Source: Variovorax sp. V213 (GTDB lineage Bacteria > Pseudomonadota > Gammaproteobacteria > Burkholderiales > Burkholderiaceae_C). From it: a stretch of 64,000 nt of DNA. The position numbers were made by a program, and so were the translations under genes. The notes below the pieces were generated by a model. The model made no database searches. It had not been told where the DNA came from and worked only from the letters and a program-made list of their open reading frames with translations. The stretch spans positions 5,209,001-5,273,000 of the forward strand of contig NZ_AP028664.1 of NCBI RefSeq assembly GCF_041154455.1, read 5' to 3'. Shown here in pieces: positions 45,919 through 54,197 of the stretch (within the stretch, counting starts at the first letter, position 1; each line of letters begins with the position of its first letter).

Positions 45919-47208
45919 ATGACCTCCCTCGCTCTTGCTCCCGACACCCGGTCGCTCGTCGAGCGCCGCGCACGCGTGCTCGGCCCGGCCTACCGCCTGT
46001 TCTACGAAACACCGCTGCACCCGGTGCGCGGCGAAGGCGTGTGGCTGTACGACGCCGACGGCAAGCGCCATCTCGACGCCTACAACAACGTCGCCTCGGT
46101 CGGCCATTGCCATCCGCACGTGGTCGAGGCCATCGCGCGCCAGGCGGGCGTGCTCAACACCCACACGCGCTACCTGCATGAAGGCGTGCTCGACTATGCC
46201 GAGCGGCTGCTCGCCACCATGCCGGCCGAACTCGGCCATGCGATGTTCACCTGCACCGGCAGCGAGGCCAACGACCTGGCGATGCGCATTGCCAGAGCGC
46301 ATACGAAAGCCGAGGGGCTGATCGTCACGCGCTTCGCGTACCACGGCGTGACGGCGTCGATTGCCGAGGCCTCGCCCTCGCTCGGCAAGTTCGTGCAGCT
46401 CGGCGACGCGGTGCGCACCGTGCCCGCACCCGACAGCTACCGCATCGCCGCCGGCGACATGGGCCGCGCGTTTGCAGAGGGCGTGCGCGAGGCCATCGCC
46501 GATCTGAAGGCGCAGGGCTTGCGCCCGGCCGCGCTGATGGTCGACACCGTGTTCTCGAGCGACGGCATCTTCACCGACCCGCCGGGCTTCATGGCCGAGG
46601 CGGTGGACGCGGTGCGCGAAGCCGGCGGCCTCTTCATCGCCGATGAAGTGCAGCCCGGCCTCGGGCGCACCGGCGATGCCTTCTGGGGTTTCCAGCGGCA
46701 CGGCGTGGTGCCCGACATCGTCACCATGGGCAAGCCGCTCGGCGCCGGCCATCCGCTGGCCGGCCTCGCGGTGCGCCCCGGGGTGCTGGCCGCCTTCGGC
46801 CGCGAGTGCCGCTACTTCAACACCTTCGGCGGCAATCCGGTCTCGATGGCCGCGGGCATGGCGGTGCTCGACGTGATCGAGGGCGAAGGCTTGATGGCCA
46901 ATGCGCAGCGCGTCGGCCGTTATCTGCGTGCGCAGATCGCGAAGCTCGCCGAGCGCCATGCGCTGTTCGGCGATGTGCGCGGCGCCGGCCTGTTCGTGGG
47001 CGTGGAGCTGGTGTCGGACCGCCAGGCGCGCACGCCCGCCACAGCGGAAACCGCGCGGGTCGTCAACGGCCTGCGCGAGCGGCAGGTTTTGCTGAGCGCC
47101 ACCGGCGAGCACGCCAACACGCTGAAGATCCGCCCGCCGCTGGTGTTTTCCGAAGCCAACGCCGATCTGCTCGTCGAGACGCTCGACCAGGTGCTGGCAG
47201 GGCTCTGA
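45919..47208 (+). CDS. Class III PLP enzyme, phosphohydroxylysine phospho-lyase-like
   Basis: 429 residues. Fold type I aminotransferase with PLP Lys272 in TMGKPLGAGHPLAGL and the pyridine Asp in FIADEVQPGLGRTGD. The N-terminal LDAYNNVASVGHCHPHVVEA and the lack of a glutamate-binding motif resemble AGXT2L/ETNPPL enzymes, which remove ammonia and phosphate from O-phosphorylated amino alcohols instead of transaminating. Being directly after a hydroxylysine kinase-like gene strengthens this reading. The product from phosphohydroxylysine would be 2-aminoadipate semialdehyde. An ordinary transaminase role cannot be excluded. Confidence 0.78.
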   Translation: MTSLALAPDTRSLVERRARVLGPAYRLFYETPLHPVRGEGVWLYDADGKRHLDAYNNVASVGHCHPHVVEAIARQAGVLNTHTRYLHEGVLDYAERLLATMPAELGHAMFTCTGSEANDLAMRIARAHTKAEGLIVTRFAYHGVTASIAEASPSLGKFVQLGDAVRTVPAPDSYRIAAGDMGRAFAEGVREAIADLKAQGLRPAALMVDTVFSSDGIFTDPPGFMAEAVDAVREAGGLFIADEVQPGLGRTGDAFWGFQRHGVVPDIVTMGKPLGAGHPLAGLAVRPGVLAAFGRECRYFNTFGGNPVSMAAGMAVLDVIEGEGLMANAQRVGRYLRAQIAKLAERHALFGDVRGAGLFVGVELVSDRQARTPATAETARVVNGLRERQVLLSATGEHANTLKIRPPLVFSEANADLLVETLDQVLAGL

Positions 47209-47272
47209 AACCCGGCCATGGCGGCCGTCGCCGCCTTGCGCCAGAATCGTTCGCCTCCAGTCCTTCGCCATC

Positions 47273-48478
47273 ATGAACATCGTCGACTCCTTCGCCAACA
47301 ACGTTTCCCGCTTCGTCGATATCCGGCGCGACATCCACGCCCACCCCGAACTCGGTTTCGAAGAGCATCGCACCTCCGAAAAGGTGGCGGGCCTGCTCGC
47401 CGAATGGGGCATCGAGGTGCACCGCGGCATTGCCGGCACCGGCCTGGTCGGCGTGCTGCGCAAGGGCACCGGCACACGCACCATCGGCCTGCGCGCCGAC
47501 ATGGACGCGCTGCCGCTGAACGAAGCCAACGAGTTCGCCCACAAGTCCACCCACGCCGGCCGCATGCATGCCTGCGGCCACGACGGCCACACCACCATGC
47601 TGCTGGCCGCCGCGTGGCACCTGTCGCAGCAGGGGCCGCATGACTTCGACGGCACCGTGCATTTCATCTTCCAGCCCGCCGAGGAGATGGGCAAGGCCGG
47701 CGCCAAGAAGATGATTCAGGACGGCCTGTTCGACCGCTTTCCTTGCGACGCGGTCTTTGCGCTGCACAACTTCCCGGTCGGCGACGTGGGCCGCTTCGCG
47801 CTCAACGAAGGCGCTTTGATGGCGTCGAGCAACACCTACAAGATCACCATGCACGGGCGCGGCACGCATGCCTCGATGCCGCACACCGGCATCGACCCCG
47901 TGGCCGCGGTGGTCACGCTCGCGCAGCAGCTGCAGACCATCGTGCCGCGCACCATTCCGAGCACCGAGCGCGCCCTGCTCGCGGTCACGCAGCTGCAGGG
48001 CTCCGACGCGCCCAACGTGATTCCCGACGTGGCGACCGTCGGCGGCACCATCCGCACCTTTTCCATCGAGGCCATCGACAAGATCGAGGCGCGTCTGCGG
48101 GAGGTGGCCGCCGGCGTGGCCGCGGCGCACGGCTGCACGGCCGAGGTGTTTTTCAACCGCTCGTCGCCGCCGGTGGTCAACCACGTGGCCGAAGCGCGCT
48201 TTGCCGCCAGTGTGATGCGCGAGGTGGTGGGCGAAGACATGGTGACCGACAACTTCCCTGCCGTGATGGGCGCCGAAGACTTCGCCCACATGCTGCTCGC
48301 GCGGCCCGGCTGCTATGCCTTTCTGGGCAATGGCGATGGCGACCACCGGCTCGACGGCCATGGGCCCGGCCCTTGCATCATCCACAACACCTCGTTCGAC
48401 TTCAACGACGAGATCATTCCGATCGGCGCCAGCTACTTCGTGAAGCTGGTGCAGCGCTGGCTGCCGTCGGGTGCCTGA
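47273..48478 (+). CDS. M20 family amidohydrolase (hippurate hydrolase/aminoacylase-like)
   Basis: 401 residues. IRRDIHAHPELGFEEHRTSE, the metal site MHACGHDGHTTMLLAAA and FIFQPAEEMGKAGAKKM are signature blocks; the dimerisation domain has HGRGTHASMPHTGIDP. These enzymes remove acyl groups from N-acyl amino acids. It lies 64 bp after the phospho-lyase in the same direction, so it could add a third deacylation step to the island. A cytoplasmic protein with a di-metal centre. Substrate unknown. Confidence 0.92.
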   Translation: MNIVDSFANNVSRFVDIRRDIHAHPELGFEEHRTSEKVAGLLAEWGIEVHRGIAGTGLVGVLRKGTGTRTIGLRADMDALPLNEANEFAHKSTHAGRMHACGHDGHTTMLLAAAWHLSQQGPHDFDGTVHFIFQPAEEMGKAGAKKMIQDGLFDRFPCDAVFALHNFPVGDVGRFALNEGALMASSNTYKITMHGRGTHASMPHTGIDPVAAVVTLAQQLQTIVPRTIPSTERALLAVTQLQGSDAPNVIPDVATVGGTIRTFSIEAIDKIEARLREVAAGVAAAHGCTAEVFFNRSSPPVVNHVAEARFAASVMREVVGEDMVTDNFPAVMGAEDFAHMLLARPGCYAFLGNGDGDHRLDGHGPGPCIIHNTSFDFNDEIIPIGASYFVKLVQRWLPSGA

Positions 48479-48496
48479 TTGAAATTTTTCCTGCCA

Positions 48497-49495
48497 ATGA
48501 TGATGAAAGCGGCCACCCCGATGACTCCCCCCCTGTTCTCCCGGCGTTCGCTGGCTGCCCTTGCCGCCGCCACGGCACTCGGCGCCTTCGCGCCCGTGCA
48601 CGCGCAGCAGCGCGTGATCCACATCGTCGTGCCCTTCGGCACGGGCGCGGTGCAAGACACGGTGGCGCGCGCCTTCAACGCCGAACTGGGCGCGGCCCTG
48701 AACGCCAGCGCGATCGTCGAGAACCGCGCGGGTGCGGGCGGCACGGTGGGTGCGGCCGCGGTGGCCAAGGCGCCTGCGGACGGCAACACGCTGGTGCTCG
48801 CGGCCGCGAGCCACAACATCGCGGGCTTCCTGTACAGCAAGCTCTCCTATGACCCGCTGAAGGATTTCGTGGGCGTGGCCAGCATCGGCAATGCGGGCTA
48901 CGTGCTGGCGGTGGCGAGCGGGCTCAACGTGTCGAACACGGCGGACTTCATCAAGGAGGTCAAGGCCAACCCGGGCAAGTACAACTACGCCTCGGCCGGC
49001 AACGGCAGCGCCACGCACCTTGCGATGGCGTCGTTCCTTGCCAAGGCTGGACTGCAGATGACGCACATCCCGACCAAGTCCACCGGCGAGGCCGTCAACG
49101 AGGTGCTCGCGGGCCGCGTGCAGGCCGTCATCTCCTCGAGCATCGGCGTGATGGGTTTCCAGGCCGATCCGCGCATGAAGCTGCTCGCTTCCACCGGCCA
49201 GGCGCGCAGCCCCTTCCTGCCCAACCTGCCGACCGTGGCCGAGAGCGGCCTGCCGGGCTATGCCTTCGATTCTTGGATCGGCCTGCTCGCACCCGCCGGT
49301 ACGCCCAAGGCCGAGGTCGAGCGCCTCAACGCGGCCACCAACAAGGTGCTGGCCGATCCGGCGATCCAGGAGCGCTTCAAGCGCCTGGGCGTGGAGCCGC
49401 GCACGCAGAGCGTCGAAGAGTTCCAGAAGCTGCTGCGCGCGGACTGGGATGCGATGGGGGCGGTGGTGAAGGCTTCTGGGGCGAAGATCGACTGA
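48497..49495 (+). CDS. Bug/TctC family periplasmic solute-binding protein
   Basis: 332 residues from the first ATG of an ATGATGATG run; a TTG six codons upstream and an ATG eight codons downstream are alternatives, and no strong ribosome site decides. The signal peptide RRSLAALAAATALGAF ends at VHAQQ. Family blocks are IVVPFGTGAVQDTVARAF, IVENRAGAGGTVGAAAVAKA and DGNTLVLAA. Bug receptors bind carboxylates or amino acids, and most lack neighbouring permeases, as here. It is separated from the hydroxyproline operon by the second copy of the dispersed repeat. Confidence 0.9.
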   Translation: MMMKAATPMTPPLFSRRSLAALAAATALGAFAPVHAQQRVIHIVVPFGTGAVQDTVARAFNAELGAALNASAIVENRAGAGGTVGAAAVAKAPADGNTLVLAAASHNIAGFLYSKLSYDPLKDFVGVASIGNAGYVLAVASGLNVSNTADFIKEVKANPGKYNYASAGNGSATHLAMASFLAKAGLQMTHIPTKSTGEAVNEVLAGRVQAVISSSIGVMGFQADPRMKLLASTGQARSPFLPNLPTVAESGLPGYAFDSWIGLLAPAGTPKAEVERLNAATNKVLADPAIQERFKRLGVEPRTQSVEEFQKLLRADWDAMGAVVKASGAKID

Positions 49496-49507
49496 CTTGG
49501 GTCTCAT

Positions 49508-49620
49508 GTTGTGTTCGGCGCTTTTGTTCAGGGCACTCTTGTTCAGGGCGCGTGCAAAGGCCACCGGGTACTCCCCTCCGCGAATGTCCCTGTCCCCCGT
49601 CGGCGGGAGCGCACCCTGAA
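49508..49620 (-). repeat. Dispersed structured intergenic repeat, copy B
   Basis: Read on the minus strand, it repeats copy A (3835-3975) over GGGACATTCGCGGAGGGGAG, TACCCGGTGG and TTTGCACGCGCCCTGAACAA. It then contains two nearly perfect 15-base units, GCCCTGAACAAGAGT and GCCCTGAACAAAAGC. The left stem arm is present but carries extra bases, and about 25 bases of the loop of copy A are missing. It lies in the 315-bp gap between the Bug receptor gene and the hydroxyproline operon. Confidence 0.7.
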
Positions 49621-49748
49621 CGCGTGAGCGTGAACAAAGCGCGGACGCACACAAGTCGCGCCCCATCAAGCGGACTTCCTCCGTCCTTCTCCGGATATCA
49701 CAGAAGACCCTGACCCAAAAGAGCGCTTGCCCCACGCATATCCTGAAG

Positions 49749-49765
49749 ATATATTATTAATATAT
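49749..49765. promoter_or_regulatory. Perfect AT-only palindrome before the hydroxyproline operon
   Basis: ATATATTATTAATATAT is a perfect 17-bp palindrome around a central T, in a genome region of roughly two-thirds GC. It lies 46 bp upstream of the deaminase start. FCD-type GntR regulators typically bind AT-rich palindromes, and the last gene of this operon encodes one, so this is the likely autoregulatory operator. Confidence 0.65.
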
Positions 49766-49810
49766 TTAGATCGCGGCCGTTTCCCGTCGCGCAACCCAGG
49801 AGCCCATCAC

Positions 49811-50728
49811 GTGACCAACCCCCGCTGGCAAGGCATCTTCCCCGCCATCACCACCAAGTTCCACGCCGACGAAAGCATCGATGCCGATGGCACCGCCCGG
49901 CACATCGACTTCCAGATCCGCAACGGCATCCACGGCCTGGTGACCTGCGGCTCGCTGGGCGAAGCCAGCACGCTCACGCTCGAAGAGAAGCTGCAGGTCG
50001 CCCAGATCGCCCTGGAAGCGGCCGACGGCCGCATCCCGGTGCTGGCGAATGTGTCGGAAACCAGCACCCGGGAAGCCCTGCGCTACGTGGACGGCGCCAA
50101 CCAGCTGGGGGTGGCGGGCTTCATGGTGATGCCCTCGGTGATCTACGTGGCCGATGCGCGCGAGGCAATGCTCAATGTGCGCACCATCGCCAACGCCGCT
50201 CAGAAGCCCATCATGGTCTACAACAACCCGGTGGCCTACCGGGTGGACCTGAAGCCCGAGCACATGGTCGAGTTGGCGGACTGCGAATGGATCGCGGCGA
50301 TCAAGGAGAGCACGGACGACATCCGCCGCATCACGGACCTGCGCAACACGGTGGGCAACCGCTACCAGTTGTTCCTGGGGGTGGACGACCTGGCCTACGA
50401 AGGGCTGGCGCTGGGTTGCGATGGCCTGCTGGCCGGGGTGGGCTGCGCGTTCCCGCGCGAGACGGTGGCGCTGTATGACCTGATGAAGGCCGGGAAATTC
50501 GCCGAGGCGCTGGCGCTGTACCAGTGGATGACGCCGATGCTGCACCTGGATGTGTCGACCAAGCTGGTGCAGAACCTGAAGCTGATCGATGCGCTGGTGG
50601 GCGTGGGCAGCGAGCACATGCGCCGCCCGCGGCTGCCGCTGGTGGGCGAGGAGCGCGCGGCGGTGGAAACCATCGTGAAGAAGGCGCTGGCCACGCGGCC
50701 TGCGCAGTACCAGTCGGTCATGGCATAA
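49811..50728 (+). CDS. Dihydrodipicolinate synthase family deaminase (pyrroline-hydroxycarboxylate deaminase-like)
   Basis: 305 residues from GTG at 49811, preceded by AGGAG at 49798-49802. The TIM-barrel lyase shows GLVTCGSLGEASTLTLEEK, the Schiff-base Lys165 in WIAAIKESTDDIRR, and Tyr in IMVYNNPVAYRVD. In hydroxyproline catabolism this family member converts 1-pyrroline-4-hydroxy-2-carboxylate to 2-oxoglutarate semialdehyde. The downstream epimerase and dehydrogenase genes give that assignment. True DapA is unlikely in this place. Confidence 0.9.
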   Translation: MTNPRWQGIFPAITTKFHADESIDADGTARHIDFQIRNGIHGLVTCGSLGEASTLTLEEKLQVAQIALEAADGRIPVLANVSETSTREALRYVDGANQLGVAGFMVMPSVIYVADAREAMLNVRTIANAAQKPIMVYNNPVAYRVDLKPEHMVELADCEWIAAIKESTDDIRRITDLRNTVGNRYQLFLGVDDLAYEGLALGCDGLLAGVGCAFPRETVALYDLMKAGKFAEALALYQWMTPMLHLDVSTKLVQNLKLIDALVGVGSEHMRRPRLPLVGEERAAVETIVKKALATRPAQYQSVMA

Positions 50729-50756
50729 CCCTCTCGTCCCTTGCATAGGAACAAGC

Positions 50757-51893
50757 ATGAAGTCCAAAGCACACATGATCCCGCTTCTCGGCCTCCTGGC
50801 CATCGCGATGGCAGGCCACGCCAATGCGCAGCAGGAGCAGGTCGTCAAGATCGGCCACAGCGGACCGCTCTCGGGACCCAACGCCTTCGCGGGCAAGGAC
50901 AACGAGAACGGCGTGCGCCTTGCCATCGAGGAACTCAACGCCAGGAAGATCACCGCTGGCGGGAAGACGCTGAAGTTCGAACTGGTGTCCGAAGACGACC
51001 AGTGCGACGCCAAGTCCGGCGTGAGCGTGGCGCAGAAGTTCGTGGACGACGGCGTCAAGTACGTCATGGGGCCGTATTGCTCGGGCGTTGCCATTCCGGC
51101 TTCGCGCATCTATGCCGACGGCGGCACGATGGTCTCCACCGTGGGCACCAACCCGAAGGTCACGCAGGGCGGCTACAAGAACCTGTATCGCATCATCGCG
51201 AGCGACAACCAGATCGGCTCCAGCATGGCGGTGTACGCGGCCAAGGTGCTCAAGGTGACGAAGGTCGGCGTGATCGATGACCGCACCGCCTTCGGCCAGG
51301 GCCTCGCTGAAGAGTTCACCAAGGAAGCGAAGAAGCAGGGCCTCACGGTGGTCGGGCAAGAGTTCACCACCGACAAGGCCGTGGATTTCACCGCCATCCT
51401 GACCAACATGAAGGCCAAGGCGCCCGAGGCGATCTTCTTCGGCGGCTACGCGCCGCAGGCCGCACCCATGGCACGCCAGATGAAGCAGCTCGCCGTGCCC
51501 GGCAAGCTGCTGGGCGGTGACACGCTGTGCAGCCCGGCCACCGGCAAACTCGGCGGCGACGCGGTCAACGACCTGGTGTTCTGCGCTCAAGGCGGCTCCA
51601 TTCTCGAGAAAGCGCAGAGCGGCCCGGCGTTCAAGGCCAAGTTCAAGAAGCGCTTCAACGCCGATGCGGATGCGTATGCCGCCTCGTACTATGACCAGGT
51701 GCTGTTCATCGGCGAGTCGATGCAGAAGGCCAACTCCATCGATCCCGACAAGGTGGGCGCCGAGCTCTACAAGACCACCTACAAGGGCGTGGCCGCCACC
51801 TACAGCTACGACGACAAGGGCAACATGAAGCAGGCGCCGATCACGGTGTTCACCTTCAAGAACGCAGCGCCCGTTCCCCTCGCCAGCTACTGA
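50757..51893 (+). CDS. Branched-chain amino acid type ABC receptor (orphan)
   Basis: 378 residues. The signal peptide (HMIPLLGLLAIAMAGHANAQ) is cleaved near AQQ. The LivJ/LivK fold is seen in VVKIGHSGPLSGPNAFAGKD, NGVRLAIEELNARK and YVMGPYCSGVAIPASRIYAD. It follows the deaminase by 28 bp and precedes the epimerase by 13 bp, so it probably captures hydroxyproline or a related imino acid in the periplasm. No permease or ATPase genes are in the operon; shared Liv components elsewhere may be used. Confidence 0.92.
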   Translation: MKSKAHMIPLLGLLAIAMAGHANAQQEQVVKIGHSGPLSGPNAFAGKDNENGVRLAIEELNARKITAGGKTLKFELVSEDDQCDAKSGVSVAQKFVDDGVKYVMGPYCSGVAIPASRIYADGGTMVSTVGTNPKVTQGGYKNLYRIIASDNQIGSSMAVYAAKVLKVTKVGVIDDRTAFGQGLAEEFTKEAKKQGLTVVGQEFTTDKAVDFTAILTNMKAKAPEAIFFGGYAPQAAPMARQMKQLAVPGKLLGGDTLCSPATGKLGGDAVNDLVFCAQGGSILEKAQSGPAFKAKFKKRFNADADAYAASYYDQVLFIGESMQKANSIDPDKVGAELYKTTYKGVAATYSYDDKGNMKQAPITVFTFKNAAPVPLASY

Positions 51894-51906
51894 GTTCGAG
51901 AAATAC

Positions 51907-52842
51907 ATGCAACGCATCCAGATCATCGATTCGCACACGGGCGGCGAGCCCACGCGCCTGGTCATCGGCGGGTTTCCCGATCTGGGCGGCGGCAGCATGG
52001 CCGAGCGCCGCGCGCTCTTGGCTGAGCGGCATGACAAATGGCGCGCAGCCACGGTGCTCGAGCCGCGCGGCAGCGACGTGATCGTCGGCGCGCTGCTGTG
52101 CGAACCGGTGTCGAAGGATGCCGCCGCCGGCGTGATCTTCTTCAACAACGCCGGCTACATCGGCATGTGCGGCCACGGCACCATCGGGCTGGTTGCAAGC
52201 CTTGCGCACATCGGGCGCATCGGCGTGGGCGAGCACAAGATCGAGACGCCAGTGGGCACGGTAACGACCACGCTGCATGCCGACGGCTCGGTGAGCGTGC
52301 GCAACGTGCCGGCGTATCGGCATCTGCACCAGGTCGCGGTCGACCTGCCGGGCCACGGCACCGTGCACGGCGATGTGGCCTGGGGTGGCAACTGGTTCTT
52401 CCTGGTGAGTGAACACGGCCAGCGCGTGGCGAGCGACAACCTCGCTGCGCTGACCGGCTACACCACCGCGTTGCGCAAGGCGCTGGCGGCGCAAGGCATC
52501 ACGGGCGCCGATGGCGCGGAGATCGACCACATCGAACTCTTCGCCAACGACAGCGAAGGCGCGGACAGCCGCAACTTCGTGCTCTGCCCAGGCAACGCCT
52601 ACGACCGCTCGCCCTGCGGCACCGGCACCAGCGCCAAGATCGCCTGCCTCGCGGCCGACGGCAAGCTGGCGCCGGGCGAGGTGTGGACGCAGGCCAGCGT
52701 GATCGGCAGCCGCTTCGAGGCCAGCTACGCGCTGGAACACGGCAAGGTCATCCCAACGCTGCGCGGCCGCGCGCACATCAGCGCCGAGGCCACGCTGTTG
52801 ATCGACGACAACGATCCTTTCGGGTGGGGTATTCGGCTGTAG
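51907..52842 (+). CDS. 4-hydroxyproline 2-epimerase (proline racemase family)
   Basis: 311 residues. The two acid-base thiols are Cys88 (GMCGHGTIG) and Cys237 (SPCGTGTSAKIACLAADG), the 4-hydroxyproline epimerase pattern and not the Ser/Thr of trans-3-hydroxyproline dehydratases. DSHTGGEPTRLVIGGFPDL is the N-terminal signature. It converts trans-4-hydroxy-L-proline to cis-4-hydroxy-D-proline, the substrate of the dehydrogenase encoded next. The FAD gene begins 3 bp later. Confidence 0.93.
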   Translation: MQRIQIIDSHTGGEPTRLVIGGFPDLGGGSMAERRALLAERHDKWRAATVLEPRGSDVIVGALLCEPVSKDAAAGVIFFNNAGYIGMCGHGTIGLVASLAHIGRIGVGEHKIETPVGTVTTTLHADGSVSVRNVPAYRHLHQVAVDLPGHGTVHGDVAWGGNWFFLVSEHGQRVASDNLAALTGYTTALRKALAAQGITGADGAEIDHIELFANDSEGADSRNFVLCPGNAYDRSPCGTGTSAKIACLAADGKLAPGEVWTQASVIGSRFEASYALEHGKVIPTLRGRAHISAEATLLIDDNDPFGWGIRL

Positions 52843-52845
52843 GTG

Positions 52846-53952
52846 ATGGACGCGGACGTCATCGTCATCGGAGCCGGCATCGTCGGTGCCGCCTGCGCGC
52901 ATGCGCTCGCGCAGGGCGGCCGCCGGGTGCTGGTGCTCGATGCGCGCATCGGTGGGGCCACAGGCGCAGGCATGGGGCACCTCGTGGTGATGGACGACAA
53001 CCCGGCCGAGCTCGCATTGAGCAGCCATTCGACGGCGCAATGGCGCGCCCTGGCACCGCGCATGGGCGAGGACTGCGCGTACAGCGCCTGCGGCACGCTC
53101 TGGATCGCGGCCAACGAAGAGGAAATGGCCGAGGCCGAGCGCAAGCAGCAGCGGCTGCATGAACACGGCATCGAAAGCCGCCTGCTCGGCGCGGCTGCGC
53201 TGGCACGTGCCGAGCCCGCGTTGCGCAAAGGCCTCGCCGGCGCGCTCGAAGTGCCAGGCGACGGCATCCTCTATGCACCGAACGCGGCGCGCTGGCTGCT
53301 CGCGCAGGGCGGAGATTCGATCCGCGTCGAGCACGCGAAGGTCGGTGCCATCGAAGACGACGGCACGCTGCGGCTCGCGGACGGCAGCCGGCGCGCCGCG
53401 CCGCAGATCGTGCTGGCCAACGGCATCGAGGCGACGACGCTCTGCCCCGAGCTTCCGATTCGGCCCAAGAAGGGCCACCTGCTGATCACCGACCGCTATC
53501 CGGGCACGGTGAATCACCAGCTCGTCGAGCTCGGCTACGTGACCAGCGCGCACCACAGCGACGGCGACTCGGTCGCGTTCAACGTGCAGCCCCGGCCGAC
53601 CGGGCAACTGCTGATCGGCTCCTCGCGCCAGTTCGACAGCACCGATCCCGCCGTCGAAGCACCGATGCTCGCGCGCATGCTGCAGCGCGCGCTCGACTAC
53701 CTGCCGGGGCTCGCGGACCTCAACGCGGTCCGCTCGTGGACCGGCCTGCGCGCCGCGACGCCCGACGGACTGCCGCTGCTGGGCCAGCACCCGTGGCGCG
53801 AGAAGCTCTGGCTCGCCGTCGGCCACGAAGGCCTGGGCGTGACCACCGCGCCGGGCAGCGCGCACCTGCTTGCGGCCTTGATGACCGGCGGCGTCCCCGA
53901 ATTCGACGCGGCGCCCTATGCGCCGCGCGGGCTGCTGGAGAGGAGTGCATGA
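52846..53952 (+). CDS. D-hydroxyproline dehydrogenase FAD subunit (DAO family)
   Basis: 368 residues from ATG at 52846; GTG one codon upstream is possible. FAD motif DVIVIGAGIVGAACAHALAQ is at the N-terminus, and the C-terminal WTGLRAATPDGLPLLGQHP and GHEGLGVTTAPGSAHLLAAL blocks are typical of D-amino-acid oxidase-type dehydrogenases. With the next two genes it forms the hetero-oligomeric enzyme that oxidises cis-4-hydroxy-D-proline to 1-pyrroline-4-hydroxy-2-carboxylate. It ends in an ATGA overlap with the iron-sulfur gene. Confidence 0.9.
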   Translation: MDADVIVIGAGIVGAACAHALAQGGRRVLVLDARIGGATGAGMGHLVVMDDNPAELALSSHSTAQWRALAPRMGEDCAYSACGTLWIAANEEEMAEAERKQQRLHEHGIESRLLGAAALARAEPALRKGLAGALEVPGDGILYAPNAARWLLAQGGDSIRVEHAKVGAIEDDGTLRLADGSRRAAPQIVLANGIEATTLCPELPIRPKKGHLLITDRYPGTVNHQLVELGYVTSAHHSDGDSVAFNVQPRPTGQLLIGSSRQFDSTDPAVEAPMLARMLQRALDYLPGLADLNAVRSWTGLRAATPDGLPLLGQHPWREKLWLAVGHEGLGVTTAPGSAHLLAALMTGGVPEFDAAPYAPRGLLERSA

Positions 53953-54197
53953 GCGGCGAGACCTTGCTGCACATCGACGGCCAGCTCGTCCGGGTGAAGG
54001 CCGGCAGCTCGGTCGCCGCCGCCTTGCGCGTCGCCGGCGGCGTGGGCGTGGCGCGCACCTCGGTCACAGGCCAGCCGCGTGCGCCGTTCTGCGGCATGGG
54101 CGTGTGCCAGGAATGCCGCGTGTTCATCGACGGCCGCCGCAGGCTCGCCTGCCAGACGGTCTGCGCCGAGGGCATGCGCGTGGAGACCTCCGAGTGA
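53949..54197 (+). CDS. (2Fe-2S)-binding subunit of D-hydroxyproline dehydrogenase
   Basis: 82 residues. The ferredoxin-like fold carries CGMGVCQECRVFIDG followed by RRLACQTVC, a C-x4-C-x2-C...C set for one 2Fe-2S cluster. This is the small subunit found in sarcosine/D-hydroxyproline-type dehydrogenases. It overlaps the FAD subunit gene (ATGA) and the next oxidoreductase gene (GTGA), showing tight translational coupling. Confidence 0.92.
   Translation: MSGETLLHIDGQLVRVKAGSSVAAALRVAGGVGVARTSVTGQPRAPFCGMGVCQECRVFIDGRRRLACQTVCAEGMRVETSE

Noticed and set aside
47063..49735. 890-codon minus-strand frame across the aminotransferase, M20 and Bug genes
   Set aside because: It is the shadow of three well-supported + strand genes. 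Its first part is translated repeat copy B.
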